A DNA stretch of 9,090 bases from NCBI GenBank assembly GCA_025454125.1, contig JALOPA010000031.1, positions 1-9,090 of the forward strand, in the 5' to 3' direction. A program made the translations under genes and the position numbers. Under the pieces are notes generated by a model. That model ran no database searches. It saw only the letters and a list, made by a program, of their open reading frames with translations, and was not told the origin of the DNA. How positions within the stretch are numbered: position 1 is the first letter of the stretch; every line of letters begins with the position of its first letter. This document shows, one piece after another, positions 1 through 6,416 of the stretch. This DNA comes from Thermodesulfobacteriota bacterium. GTDB lineage: Bacteria; Desulfobacterota; DSM-4660; Desulfatiglandales; HGW-15.

Positions 1-1434
1 GGAACGACCCTGGAGCAAACCGCAGCGGTCACCCGTGAGATGGCCGATGCCCTCCGTGCGCTCCCTGAAGTGACGGAAGTCCTTCTGTACGTGGGCACAG
101 CGGCCCCCTACAACTTTAACGGACTGGTGCGTCACTATTTTCTTCGCCGGGAACCTCACTCGGCGGACATCCAGGTCAATCTGCTTCCAAAAGGTGAGCG
201 CAAGGCTCAGAGCCATGACATCGCCAAGAGAGTCCGGCCGGAGCTACAGCGGATTGCAGCCGGGCATCAGGCGCGAGTGAAGGTCTCCGAGGTGCCGCCC
301 GGGCCCCCGGTGCTGCAAACCCTTGTGGCCGAAATATACGGACCGGACTACCGGCGTCAGATCCAGATCGCCCGGGAGATCAGAGAGGTCTTCGAAAAAA
401 CACAAGGCGTCGTGGATGTGGACTGGTACGTGGAAGACGACCAGACCAAGTTCGTTTTCGAAGCGAACCGTGAAAAGGCCGCTCTGAACGGCATTTCCGT
501 GGAACAGATTGCGCTTACCCTTCGAATCGCCGTCGAAGGGATGAAGGTGGGACTGCTTCATGTCCCGAAGGAAAAGGAGGATGTCCCCATTTTTCTGAGG
601 CTTCCCAAGAGCGAGCGCTCCAGCGTTCAGGATCTCAAGGCCTTAAAGGTCATGGGAAACAAGGGAAATCTCGTGCCCCTGGGAGAACTGGTGTCTATCC
701 GGGAGGAGATCGCGGACAAGAGCATCACCCACAAGAACCTCATGCCCGTGGTTTATGTGACCGGAGATGTGGCCGGCAGCGAAGAGAGCCCCGTGTATGC
801 GATCCTGAAAATGAACAAGGCCCTGGATCAGATGAAACTGCCCGAGGGATACAGCCTGGAGCGCCATGTTTCAACCCAGCCGGGGTCTCTGGAGCGGTTC
901 TCCATGAAGTGGAACGGGGAGTGGCACATCACCTACGAGGTGTTCCGGGACCTGGGCCTGGCCTTTGCTGCGGTTCTGGTGTTGATCTACATCCTGGTGG
1001 TGGGCTGGTTCCAGTCTTTCAAGACTCCGGTGACCATCATGGCGGCGATTCCCTTTTCTCTGGTGGGCATCCTGCCGGCCCACGCCTTGATGGGCGCCTT
1101 TTTCACCGCCACCTCCATGATCGGGTTCATTGCCGGGGCCGGCATTGTGGTGCGCAACTCCATCATCCTCGTGGACTTCATCGAGCTCCGGCTCAAGCAG
1201 GGGATGCCTTTGGAGGAGGCGGTGGTGGATGCAGGCGCCGTGCGGTTTCGGCCCATGATGCTCACCGCTGCCGCCGTGGTCGTGGGCGCGGGGGTGATCC
1301 TCTTCGATCCGATCTTCCAGGGCCTCGCCCTTTCCCTCATGGCAGGGGAAGTGGCTTCCCTTCTCCTCTCGCGCATGACCGTGCCCGTGCTCTACTACTT
1401 GAGCGAACGAAAGAAGTATCTCCCTGCCCGGTGA
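1..1434 (+). CDS. RND efflux pump inner-membrane permease, C-terminal half (5' truncated by window)
   Basis: This is the C-terminal part of a proton-driven RND exporter of the AcrB/AcrD/AcrF type, which pumps substrates from the periplasm or inner membrane out through a tripartite complex. The frame is open from base 1, and the 13 codons before the first ATG (base 40) begin GTTLEQTA, a stretch typical of the second periplasmic loop, so base 40 is not the start. In the 477 residues seen, about 300 form the periplasmic porter/docking region, followed by hydrophobic segments matching TM8-TM12 (roughly bases 950-1017, 1030-1090, 1105-1180, 1250-1305, 1315-1410). The segment [11 protein letters not shown] (arginine codon at 1153) aligns with the AcrB stretch holding the proton-relay lysine K940; an arginine replaces it here. 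The TM4 aspartates lie outside the window. The end VPVLYYL is typical of the family. Substrate is unknown, and drug or hydrophobe export is more likely than metal export. The gene is convergent with glgB, with 2 bases between stops. Confidence 0.9.
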   Translation, partial: GTTLEQTAAVTREMADALRALPEVTEVLLYVGTAAPYNFNGLVRHYFLRREPHSADIQVNLLPKGERKAQSHDIAKRVRPELQRIAAGHQARVKVSEVPPGPPVLQTLVAEIYGPDYRRQIQIAREIREVFEKTQGVVDVDWYVEDDQTKFVFEANREKAALNGISVEQIALTLRIAVEGMKVGLLHVPKEKEDVPIFLRLPKSERSSVQDLKALKVMGNKGNLVPLGELVSIREEIADKSITHKNLMPVVYVTGDVAGSEESPVYAILKMNKALDQMKLPEGYSLERHVSTQPGSLERFSMKWNGEWHITYEVFRDLGLAFAAVLVLIYILVVGWFQSFKTPVTIMAAIPFSLVGILPAHALMGAFFTATSMIGFIAGAGIVVRNSIILVDFIELRLKQGMPLEEAVVDAGAVRFRPMMLTAAAVVVGAGVILFDPIFQGLALSLMAGEVASLLLSRMTVPVLYYLSERKKYLPAR

Positions 1435-1436
1435 TC

Positions 1437-3359
1437 CTATGGGTGTTTTTCCTGTTTGAAAAACACCGCTGCCAGCGGCGGCAGGGCGAGGTCGAGGGAC
1501 CACGGCCTGCCGTGGCAGGGCACCTCCTCGGTCTCCTTCCCACCCAGGTTGCCCATGCCGCTGCCCCCATATTCGGCCGCGTCGCTGTTGAGCATTTCTT
1601 TCCAGAATCCGGCTTTTGGCGCACCCACGCGATATCCGTTCCTGGGCACAGGGGTGAAGTTGAATACCACCAGAAGATCGTCCCTTCCCGAGCCGCTCTT
1701 TCGAAGGAGGCTCACCACGCTGTGCTGGGAGTCGTTGCAGTCGATCCACTCAAACCCTGAAGGGTCGAAGTCCAGAGCGTGCAGGGCCTGTTCCTGCCGG
1801 TAGAGGCGGTTGAGGTCCGCCACCCAGTGCTGAAGATTTCCGTGAAGGGGATTGTCCAGCAGTCCCCAGTCGAGGCTCGCGTCGTGGTACCACTCGTTCC
1901 ACTGCCCGAACTCCCCTCCCATGAACAGGAGCTTCTTGCCGGGCTGGGCGTACATGTAGCCCAGGAGCAGTCTGAGATTCGCGAACTTCTGCCAGTCGTC
2001 GCCCGGCATCTTCCTCAACAGCGAGCCCTTGCCGTGAACGACCTCGTCGTGCGAGAGAGGCAAAATGAAGTTCTCGTGGTAGGCGTAGATCAGCCGAAAG
2101 GTCAGGCGATTGTGGTGGTACCTCCTGTGCACCGGGTCTTTGGCCATGTAGTCCAGCGTGTCGTGCATCCACCCCATGTCCCATTTCATGCCGAACCCCA
2201 AGCCCCCGACGTAGTTGGGTCTGGAAACCATGGGCCAGTCCGTGGACTCTTCGGCCATGGTCTGGATGTCCGGATGCTCCCGGTAAGCCTCCTCGTTGAA
2301 ACGGCGGAGAAACGCGATGGCCTCCATGTTCTCCCTTCCCCCGTAGACGTTGGGAATCCACTCCCCTTGTTTTCTGGAGTAGTCGAGGTAGAGCATGGAA
2401 GCCACGGCATCCACGCGAAGCCCGTCGGCGTGGTAGACCCCCAGCCAAAACATGGCGCTGCTGATCAGGAAGGCTCTCACCTCGTTCCGACCGCAGTTGA
2501 AGGTGAAGCTGTTCCAGTCCGGCTGAATCCTTTGGCGCGCGTCCAAATGCTCGTACAGATGGGTTCCGTCAAAGAAAGCGAGGCCGTGCTCGTCGCTGGG
2601 AAAGTGGGAAGGCACCCAGTCCAGGATGACACCGATCCCGCTCTGATGGAGTGTGTCGATGAGGAACATGAGGTCCTGAGGCGTCCCGTAGCGGCTGGTG
2701 GGCGCAAAGTACCCGAGGGATTCATACCCCCAGGACCCGTAAAAGGGATGCTCCATGAGCGGTAGAAACTCCACGTGGGTGAAACCCATGCGCTTCACGT
2801 ACTCGGCCAGTCGCGGGGCGACCTCCCTGTAGGAGAGAAACCGGTTGTTCTCTTCCGGCACCCTCATCCAGGAACCGAGGTGCACTTCGTAGATGGCCAT
2901 GGGGGACCGGGCGTGGTTCTGTTCGCGGCGGGCCTTCATCCACGCCTCGTCACCCCATCGATAATCCAGATCCCACACGATGGAGGCGGTGAAGGGCGGG
3001 GTTTCCCCGTGAAAGGCAAAAGGGTCTGCCTTGTCCGCCCTGTAGCCCTGATACCGCGAGCACACGCGGAACTTGTACTTCACCCCCGTTTTGACTCCCG
3101 GGATGAAGCCCTCCCAGATGCCTGAGACGGCTTTGGAACGGAGGGCATGGCTGGTTTGGTTCCAACCGTTGAAATCGCCCATGACATAGACGATCTCGGC
3201 ATCCGGCGCCCAGACGGCGAAATAGGTGCCCCTCTCTCCTCCCCGAGTGACGACGTGCGCGCCCAGCTTCTCGTAAAGATGGAAATGATTTCCTTCATTG
3301 AAGAGGTAGAGGTCGTCCTCCGTGAGCAGTGTCACATCATACAGTACGTTGTGGGGCAT
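1437..3359 (-). CDS. glgB: 1,4-alpha-glucan (glycogen) branching enzyme
   Basis: GlgB cuts alpha-1,4-glucan chains and rejoins the fragments as alpha-1,6 branches during cytoplasmic glycogen synthesis. The 640-residue protein has an N-terminal CBM48-type domain (about 20-115, with the VYVMGDFNGWN signature), a GH13 catalytic barrel (about 150-510) and a C-terminal beta domain. All GH13 regions are visible: DWVPSHFP (247-254), DGLRVDAV (312-319, nucleophile D317), MAEEST (368-373, acid/base probably E370) and LSHDEVVHGK (435-444, D438). It is shorter than the 728-residue E. coli enzyme because the extra N-terminal module is absent, which is common. The start MPHN at 3359 is chosen because AAGGAA (minus strand) sits 8 bases upstream. 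In-frame ATGs at 3404 and 3458 have no ribosome-binding site, and 3458 would overlap the end of glgA. It lies 73 bases downstream of glgA and is probably cotranscribed. The stop is TAG. Confidence 0.97.
   Translation of the reverse strand: MPHNVLYDVTLLTEDDLYLFNEGNHFHLYEKLGAHVVTRGGERGTYFAVWAPDAEIVYVMGDFNGWNQTSHALRSKAVSGIWEGFIPGVKTGVKYKFRVCSRYQGYRADKADPFAFHGETPPFTASIVWDLDYRWGDEAWMKARREQNHARSPMAIYEVHLGSWMRVPEENNRFLSYREVAPRLAEYVKRMGFTHVEFLPLMEHPFYGSWGYESLGYFAPTSRYGTPQDLMFLIDTLHQSGIGVILDWVPSHFPSDEHGLAFFDGTHLYEHLDARQRIQPDWNSFTFNCGRNEVRAFLISSAMFWLGVYHADGLRVDAVASMLYLDYSRKQGEWIPNVYGGRENMEAIAFLRRFNEEAYREHPDIQTMAEESTDWPMVSRPNYVGGLGFGMKWDMGWMHDTLDYMAKDPVHRRYHHNRLTFRLIYAYHENFILPLSHDEVVHGKGSLLRKMPGDDWQKFANLRLLLGYMYAQPGKKLLFMGGEFGQWNEWYHDASLDWGLLDNPLHGNLQHWVADLNRLYRQEQALHALDFDPSGFEWIDCNDSQHSVVSLLRKSGSGRDDLLVVFNFTPVPRNGYRVGAPKAGFWKEMLNSDAAEYGGSGMGNLGGKETEEVPCHGRPWSLDLALPPLAAVFFKQEKHP
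1442..1467. terminator. Perfect 10-bp inverted repeat at the RND/glgB convergence (possible bidirectional terminator or 3' stabiliser)
   Basis: Arms GGTGTTTTTC (1442-1451) and GAAAAACACC (1458-1467) are exact reverse complements around a 6-base loop. The hairpin starts 8 bases after the RND stop codon and lies in the last codons of glgB, in the only place a structure shared by both transcripts could sit, since the stops are 2 bases apart. Two further inverted repeats follow at 1469-1484 and 1500-1515. Against an intrinsic terminator: no T-tract follows the second arm on either strand, because the T-run is inside the stem. An mRNA 3'-end stabiliser or a Rho-assisted pause site are equally possible readings. 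Confidence 0.35.
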
Positions 3360-3367
3360 GGATGAAG

Positions 3368-3373
3368 TTCCTT
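3368..3373 (-). promoter_or_regulatory. Ribosome-binding site of glgB
   Basis: On the minus strand AAGGAA lies 8 bases before the ATG at 3359. This decides the start of glgB: the two in-frame ATGs further upstream (3404 and 3458) are preceded by nothing resembling a Shine-Dalgarno sequence. Confidence 0.7.
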
Positions 3374-3432
3374 CGCAAAGGGGATCTGAAGCAGAAAAAG
3401 CCATAAAAAGTCTAACACGAGAACGCGAAAGA

Positions 3433-4896
3433 TCACAAGCGGCGGCGGGCGGCAACAAGAGACTGATAGAGATCCAGATATCTTTCGGCTGAACGTTTCC
3501 ATGAAAAGTCCGCTGCCATTCCTCTCCTCATCAAAGCCTCCCAGGCCTCTTTATCGTTCCAGAGATCCACGGCTCTTTGGATGGCGGACAGAAGCGCTTT
3601 CGCCTCATAGGCGCCGAATTTGAACCCGTTCCCTGTTCCGGTTTGAGGAGCAAAGTCTTGGATCGTGTCCTCCAAGCCGCCGGTGGCGCGGACCACAGGC
3701 AGAGTTCCGTATTTCAAAGCATACATCTGGGTCAAGCCGCACGGTTCGTAGAGAGAGGGAACCAGGAAGAGATCGACTCCGGCCAGGATCCGGTGGGCCA
3801 GGGCTTCGTCAAAACCGATTGTCACGGAGATCTTTCCCGGGTATCTTTCCGCCGCATCCTGCAGAACCCTTTCAAAGCGCGCCTCTCCCTCGCCCAGGAT
3901 CACCAGTCCGACATTCCTTCCCGCAAGCTCGTCAAGGATCGGGATAAGCAGGTCACATCCCTTCTGATGGGAGAGGCGGGAAGTCATGCCCAGGACCGGC
4001 CTCTCCACAAGACCGGACTCAAGACCCGTCTCCCTCAGGAGAGCCGCTTTGTTGACCCTCCTCTCGGACAGACGGTCCGAATCGTAGTTGGAGGCGATAT
4101 GAGGGTCTGTCGCCGGGTCCCACACCGAATAGTCCGCGCCGTTCAGGATTCCATGGAGCGCTGCGGACTTGTTTCGCAGGATCCCTTCCATACCCAATCC
4201 GAACTCGGAGGTTTGGATCTCCCGGCTGTAGGTCGGGCTCACAGTCGTCACGGCATCCGAATAGATAATGCCGGCCTTGAGAAGACTGATCGAGCCCCAG
4301 TACTCCACTCCTTCCGGGTGAAAGGTCTCGGCCGGGAGTCCGCATACGGACAGTTTCTCTTTGGGGAAAAGACCCTGATATCCGATGTTGTGGATGGTGA
4401 ACAGGGTGGCGGTGGAGGAGAAGAAGGGATCCGGCCGGAACAGGGTGTTCAGATACGCTGGGATGAGACCGGTCTGCCAGTCATGGCAGTGAATTAGATC
4501 AAACGTCATCCCTGTCCCTTTGGCAAAGAGAAGTGCAGCACGGCTGAAAAATGCAAACCGTTCGAGATTGTCGTAGTAATCCCCTTCCGGGGTGCGGTAA
4601 AGGTTGGGGCGATCAAACAGATCTTCTCTCTCGAACAGGTAGACCGGAGCGCCCTCCTGCGTTTCCGTGGCGTGAACGTTTCCAACCAGCGATTGGCCTG
4701 CCAGGGGAACCTGAAGCCCTTTCAGGACCAACTGCCTCTGGAAGGCACCCTCCCTGACTGACCTGTACAGGGGTAACCCTACGGACACGTCGACGCCGAG
4801 CCTTTTGAGCGCTCCCGGAAGAGATCCGGCCACGTCGGCCAATCCGCCCGTCTTCGCATAGGGGGTCACTTCAGATGAGAGAAAAAGCACGTTCAT
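3433..4896 (-). CDS. glgA: Glycogen synthase (GT5 family, nucleotide-sugar glucosyltransferase)
   Basis: GlgA transfers glucose from ADP-glucose to the non-reducing end of a growing alpha-1,4-glucan in the cytoplasm. The 487-residue length is standard for the bacterial enzyme. The N-terminal GT5 Rossmann domain carries KTGGL (15-19), the donor-binding loop, then HCHDWQTGLIP (137-147) and TIHNIGYQG (167-175). The C-terminal domain has SRLSHQKG (306-313), which holds the family's basic donor-phosphate residue, and EPCGLTQMYALKYGT (384-398), which holds the conserved glutamate (E384) equivalent to E. coli E377. The variant ATGGLED occurs at 404-410. ADP-glucose rather than UDP-glucose is inferred from family membership. 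It is the first gene of a glgA-glgB operon, divergent from corA. Start: GTG at 4899 directly precedes ATG at 4896; ATG gives the usual N-terminus MNVLFLSSEV. The Shine-Dalgarno overlaps this ATG, so a GTG at 4890 is also possible. Confidence 0.97.
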   Translation of the reverse strand: MNVLFLSSEVTPYAKTGGLADVAGSLPGALKRLGVDVSVGLPLYRSVREGAFQRQLVLKGLQVPLAGQSLVGNVHATETQEGAPVYLFEREDLFDRPNLYRTPEGDYYDNLERFAFFSRAALLFAKGTGMTFDLIHCHDWQTGLIPAYLNTLFRPDPFFSSTATLFTIHNIGYQGLFPKEKLSVCGLPAETFHPEGVEYWGSISLLKAGIIYSDAVTTVSPTYSREIQTSEFGLGMEGILRNKSAALHGILNGADYSVWDPATDPHIASNYDSDRLSERRVNKAALLRETGLESGLVERPVLGMTSRLSHQKGCDLLIPILDELAGRNVGLVILGEGEARFERVLQDAAERYPGKISVTIGFDEALAHRILAGVDLFLVPSLYEPCGLTQMYALKYGTLPVVRATGGLEDTIQDFAPQTGTGNGFKFGAYEAKALLSAIQRAVDLWNDKEAWEALMRRGMAADFSWKRSAERYLDLYQSLVAARRRL

Positions 4897-4902
4897 CACC
4901 TC
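4895..4902 (-). promoter_or_regulatory. Shine-Dalgarno-like sequence overlapping the annotated start of glgA
   Basis: The minus strand reads GAGGTGAT, an extended match to the anti-Shine-Dalgarno sequence, but its last two bases are the first two bases of the ATG at 4896. Conventional spacing would favour the in-frame GTG at 4890 (bases 4890-4888), giving a protein two residues shorter that begins VLFLSSEV. Both starts keep the complete KTGGL domain. Confidence 0.5.
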
Positions 4903-5032
4903 TTTCTATCATACCGCGCCTTTTGAATCAACGAGCCCTTTCGGAGAGGAAACTCTTTGAGTCCAAGAAACAACAGAGGGAGTAACCGTTTAGCCCTTTG
5001 AAATGGATGGCTCAGGCCATGGAGGTGTGGCG

Positions 5033-5124
5033 TCTTCGTTGTTCTGTATTTAGAGGGCCCCCCATGGCCTTTATGCGCCTCTGGTGCATTTTTCTATCTT
5101 TATTTCAAGGGGCTGAACTGTTAC
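5033..5124 (+). repeat. Diverged direct repeat, copy 1 (upstream of corA)
   Basis: Aligned base for base with 6313-6404 at a constant offset of 1280, this block has 15 mismatches and no gap in 92 positions, about 84% identity. Bases 5064-5090 are identical in both copies. Similarity seems to resume with an 8-9 base shift at 5140-5153 (CTTGAA and TTGGCAG versus TTGGGCAG). The identical core contains a 7-bp hairpin ATGCGCC-TCT-GGTGCAT (5073-5089) with one G-T pair, so it folds better as + strand RNA. Upstream of 5033 the copies are unrelated. I do not recognise the element. No terminal inverted repeats or target-site duplications are evident. Confidence 0.9.
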
Positions 5125-5144
5125 AAGAGATAAACTCCTCTTGA
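5064..5144 (+). CDS. Possible 26-codon leader ORF inside repeat copy 1
   Basis: The ORF begins at an ATG preceded by AGAGGG with a 6-base gap, a good ribosome-binding arrangement, and ends at TGA, 84 bases before corA. It reads MAFMRLWCIFLSLFQGAELL and six more residues (QEINSS), with a hydrophobic middle. The equivalent position of repeat copy 2 (ATG at 6344) opens the same frame with an equally good AGAGGG. Differences between the copies after residue 9 are often non-synonymous (F/S, S/G, G/R, E/K, L/R), so protein-level conservation is weak. It may be a translated leader peptide, a decayed gene start or a by-product of the repeat. A precedent for a leader ORF before corA is corL of Salmonella, but no sequence relation is claimed. 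Confidence 0.3.
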   Translation: MAFMRLWCIFLSLFQGAELLQEINSS

Positions 5145-5160
5145 ACTTGGCAGTAGGCTT

Positions 5161-5196
5161 GCTCCGTGCACTGAAGGATCGTGACATCCAGGGAGC
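5161..5196 (+). promoter_or_regulatory. Nested inverted repeats in the presumed corA leader
   Basis: GCTCC (5161-5165) can pair with GGAGC (5192-5196), enclosing GGAT (5176-5179) paired with ATCC (5186-5189). The structure ends 19 bases before the corA ribosome-binding site. It is not part of the duplicated block and has no recognisable M-box riboswitch features. The stems are short, so chance is a real possibility. Confidence 0.2.
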
Positions 5197-5215
5197 TGTG
5201 GAAAACGCGACCTAA

Positions 5216-5223
5216 GAGGGAGG
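5216..5223 (+). promoter_or_regulatory. Ribosome-binding site of corA
   Basis: GAGGGAGG lies 5 bases before the ATG at 5229, a near-ideal Shine-Dalgarno site. It fixes the start at 5229 rather than at the in-frame upstream ATG at 5181. Confidence 0.85.
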
Positions 5224-5228
5224 TCATT

Positions 5229-6293
5229 ATGGCAAAGCTCGTGAAGAAAATATCAAAGAAAGCCGGCCTGCCGCCGGGCACTCTCGTACACATCGGTGAG
5301 GATCAGAAGGAAAGGGTAAAGCTGAGGCTCATCGACTACACGGAAGCCGGATTGGAAGAGAGGCAACTCAACACGATTTTCGAAAGCTTCCCGTACAAGG
5401 ACAAGGACAGCGTCACCTGGCTGGACATTGTGGGTGTGCATGAGGTGGACGTGATCGGTGCCTTGGGAAAATACTACAACCTCCACCCCCTGCTGCTCGA
5501 AGATGTCATGAACACCGACCAGCGGCCCAAGCTCGACGACTACGAAGATAACCTGTGCCTCTTTCTAAAAATCCTTTCCTATGACGACTCGATCCACCGG
5601 CTGAGAGTGGAGCAGGTCAGCATCGTTTTCGGGCCACACTTTGTCTTTACATTCCAGGAGAGGGACAACCCGCTTTTCGAACCGGTCCGGGATCGGCTGC
5701 GCAAGGCCAGAGGAAGGATCAGGAAACTGGGTCCCGACTACCTCGCCTATTCCCTCATTGACGCTGTGGTGGACAGCTACTTTGCCGTTCTTGAAAAAAC
5801 CGGTGAGCGAATCGAAGCCCTGGAAGAAGAACTCGTGAACAACCCCCAACCCAGAACGTCCCGGCAGATCCATCTCCTGAAAAAGGACCTCATCCTGCTC
5901 CGCAAAGCCGTCTGGCCTCTGCGGGAGGTCGTGAACACCCTGGTCAAAGAAGACTCTCCTTTGATCCAGGAGCGGACAAAGCTTTTCCTTCGCGACATCT
6001 ACGACCACACCGTCCACGTGATCGAAACGCTCGAAACCTTCAGAGAGATCGCCTCGGAAATGATCGACGTGTACCTATCGAGTGTCAGCAACAGGATGAA
6101 TGAAGTCATGAAGGTCTTGACCATCATTGCCACCATTTTCATCCCTCTGACCTACATCGTCGGCATCTACGGGATGAACTTCAAGGTCATGCCCGAGCTG
6201 GAGTGGTCTTACGGCTATCCTCTCCTGTGGTTGATTATGCTTGGCGTGGCCTTCACCATGCTGGTGCTCTTCAGAAGGAAAAAGTGGCTTTAG
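5229..6293 (+). CDS. corA: Magnesium/divalent cation channel CorA
   Basis: CorA is a homopentameric inner-membrane channel for Mg2+ (and Co2+/Ni2+ in some members), with a large cytoplasmic N-terminal domain that gates by metal sensing. The 354-residue protein matches the 351 residues of Thermotoga maritima CorA and resembles that subtype more than the 316-residue E. coli form. It has a soluble alpha/beta domain (1-180), a long charged stalk helix (about 185-290), TM1 (about 293-313), the diagnostic filter YGMNF (314-318), the periplasmic loop MPELEWSYGYP (321-331), TM2 (about 328-348) and the basic tail RRKKWL. The start is set by the strong ribosome-binding site. It is flanked by the two copies of the direct repeat and is followed by tamA in the same direction after 123 bases. 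Family assignment is firm, but the transported ion cannot be read from sequence. Confidence 0.96.
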   Translation: MAKLVKKISKKAGLPPGTLVHIGEDQKERVKLRLIDYTEAGLEERQLNTIFESFPYKDKDSVTWLDIVGVHEVDVIGALGKYYNLHPLLLEDVMNTDQRPKLDDYEDNLCLFLKILSYDDSIHRLRVEQVSIVFGPHFVFTFQERDNPLFEPVRDRLRKARGRIRKLGPDYLAYSLIDAVVDSYFAVLEKTGERIEALEEELVNNPQPRTSRQIHLLKKDLILLRKAVWPLREVVNTLVKEDSPLIQERTKLFLRDIYDHTVHVIETLETFREIASEMIDVYLSSVSNRMNEVMKVLTIIATIFIPLTYIVGIYGMNFKVMPELEWSYGYPLLWLIMLGVAFTMLVLFRRKKWL

Positions 6294-6312
6294 TCAGGGG
6301 GCGGCCGCGCGC

Positions 6313-6404
6313 TCTTCGTTGTTGTGTTTTTAGAGGGACTTCTATGGCCTTTATGCGCCTCTGGTGCATTTCTCTGGGTTTATTTCAAAGAGCCAAACGG
6401 TTAC
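6313..6404 (+). repeat. Diverged direct repeat, copy 2 (between corA and tamA)
   Basis: This is the second copy of the block at 5033-5124. The identical core is 6344-6370 and the core hairpin is 6353-6369. AGAGGGA (6332-6338) precedes an ATG at 6344 that opens MAFMRLWCISLGLFQ; here the frame stays open for 69 codons to 6553 and overlaps the tamA start region out of frame. The block starts 19 bases after the corA stop and ends 12 bases before the proposed tamA ATG. Weaker similarity may continue into the first codons of tamA (6428-6446). Confidence 0.9.
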
Positions 6405-6416
6405 CAAGAATTGAAC

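Larger units (their letters stand above)
4897..5228. other. Divergent intergenic region between glgA and corA
   Basis: This stretch of 332 bases has no long gene and should hold the promoters of both glgAB and corA. I see no convincing sigma-70 promoter for either. Visible structures are: an 11-base dyad ACTCTTTGAGT (4952-4962); a dyad ATGGC-tcag-GCCAT (5007-5020); repeat copy 1 with its small ORF (5033-5144); a possible hairpin CAAGAG/CTCTTG (5124-5143) over the stop of that small ORF; and nested dyads at 5161-5196. Any of the short dyads could be an operator or chance. Confidence 0.6.

Noticed and set aside
871..1760. Long open frames on both strands over the RND 3' end (871-1749 minus, 292 codons; 909-1760 plus, 283 codons).
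   Set aside because: They are out-of-frame shadows in GC-rich coding DNA, with low-complexity Gly/Arg/His-rich translations and no recognisable domain; the RND and glgB frames explain the region.
3360..3458. N-terminal extension of GlgB starting at ATG 3458 or 3404.
   Set aside because: Neither has a ribosome-binding site, the longer one overlaps the end of glgA, and the added residues do not look like a GlgB N-terminus.
4908..4931. Minus-strand TTGATT and TATGAT as a glgA promoter.
   Set aside because: The spacer is only 12 bases and the -10 candidate is 11 bases from the start codon, leaving no room for the ribosome-binding site in the transcript.
5181..5228. In-frame upstream ATG adding 16 residues to CorA.
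   Set aside because: The very strong GAGGGAGG before 5229 lies inside that extension and fixes the start.
6301..6308. GCGGCCGC palindrome just after corA.
   Set aside because: It is a plain 8-base GC palindrome in a GC-rich spacer, with no T-tract or adjoining structure to suggest a terminator or operator.
5033..6404. Direct repeats as att sites or ends of a mobile element carrying corA.
   Set aside because: No integrase, transposase, terminal inverted repeats or target duplication are visible, and corA is an ordinary housekeeping gene; kept only as an unexplained repeat.
6324..6416. GTG start adding 31 residues to the TamA-like protein.
   Set aside because: It has no ribosome-binding site, the extension is encoded by the direct repeat, and it would place a second hydrophobic stretch before a normal signal peptide.
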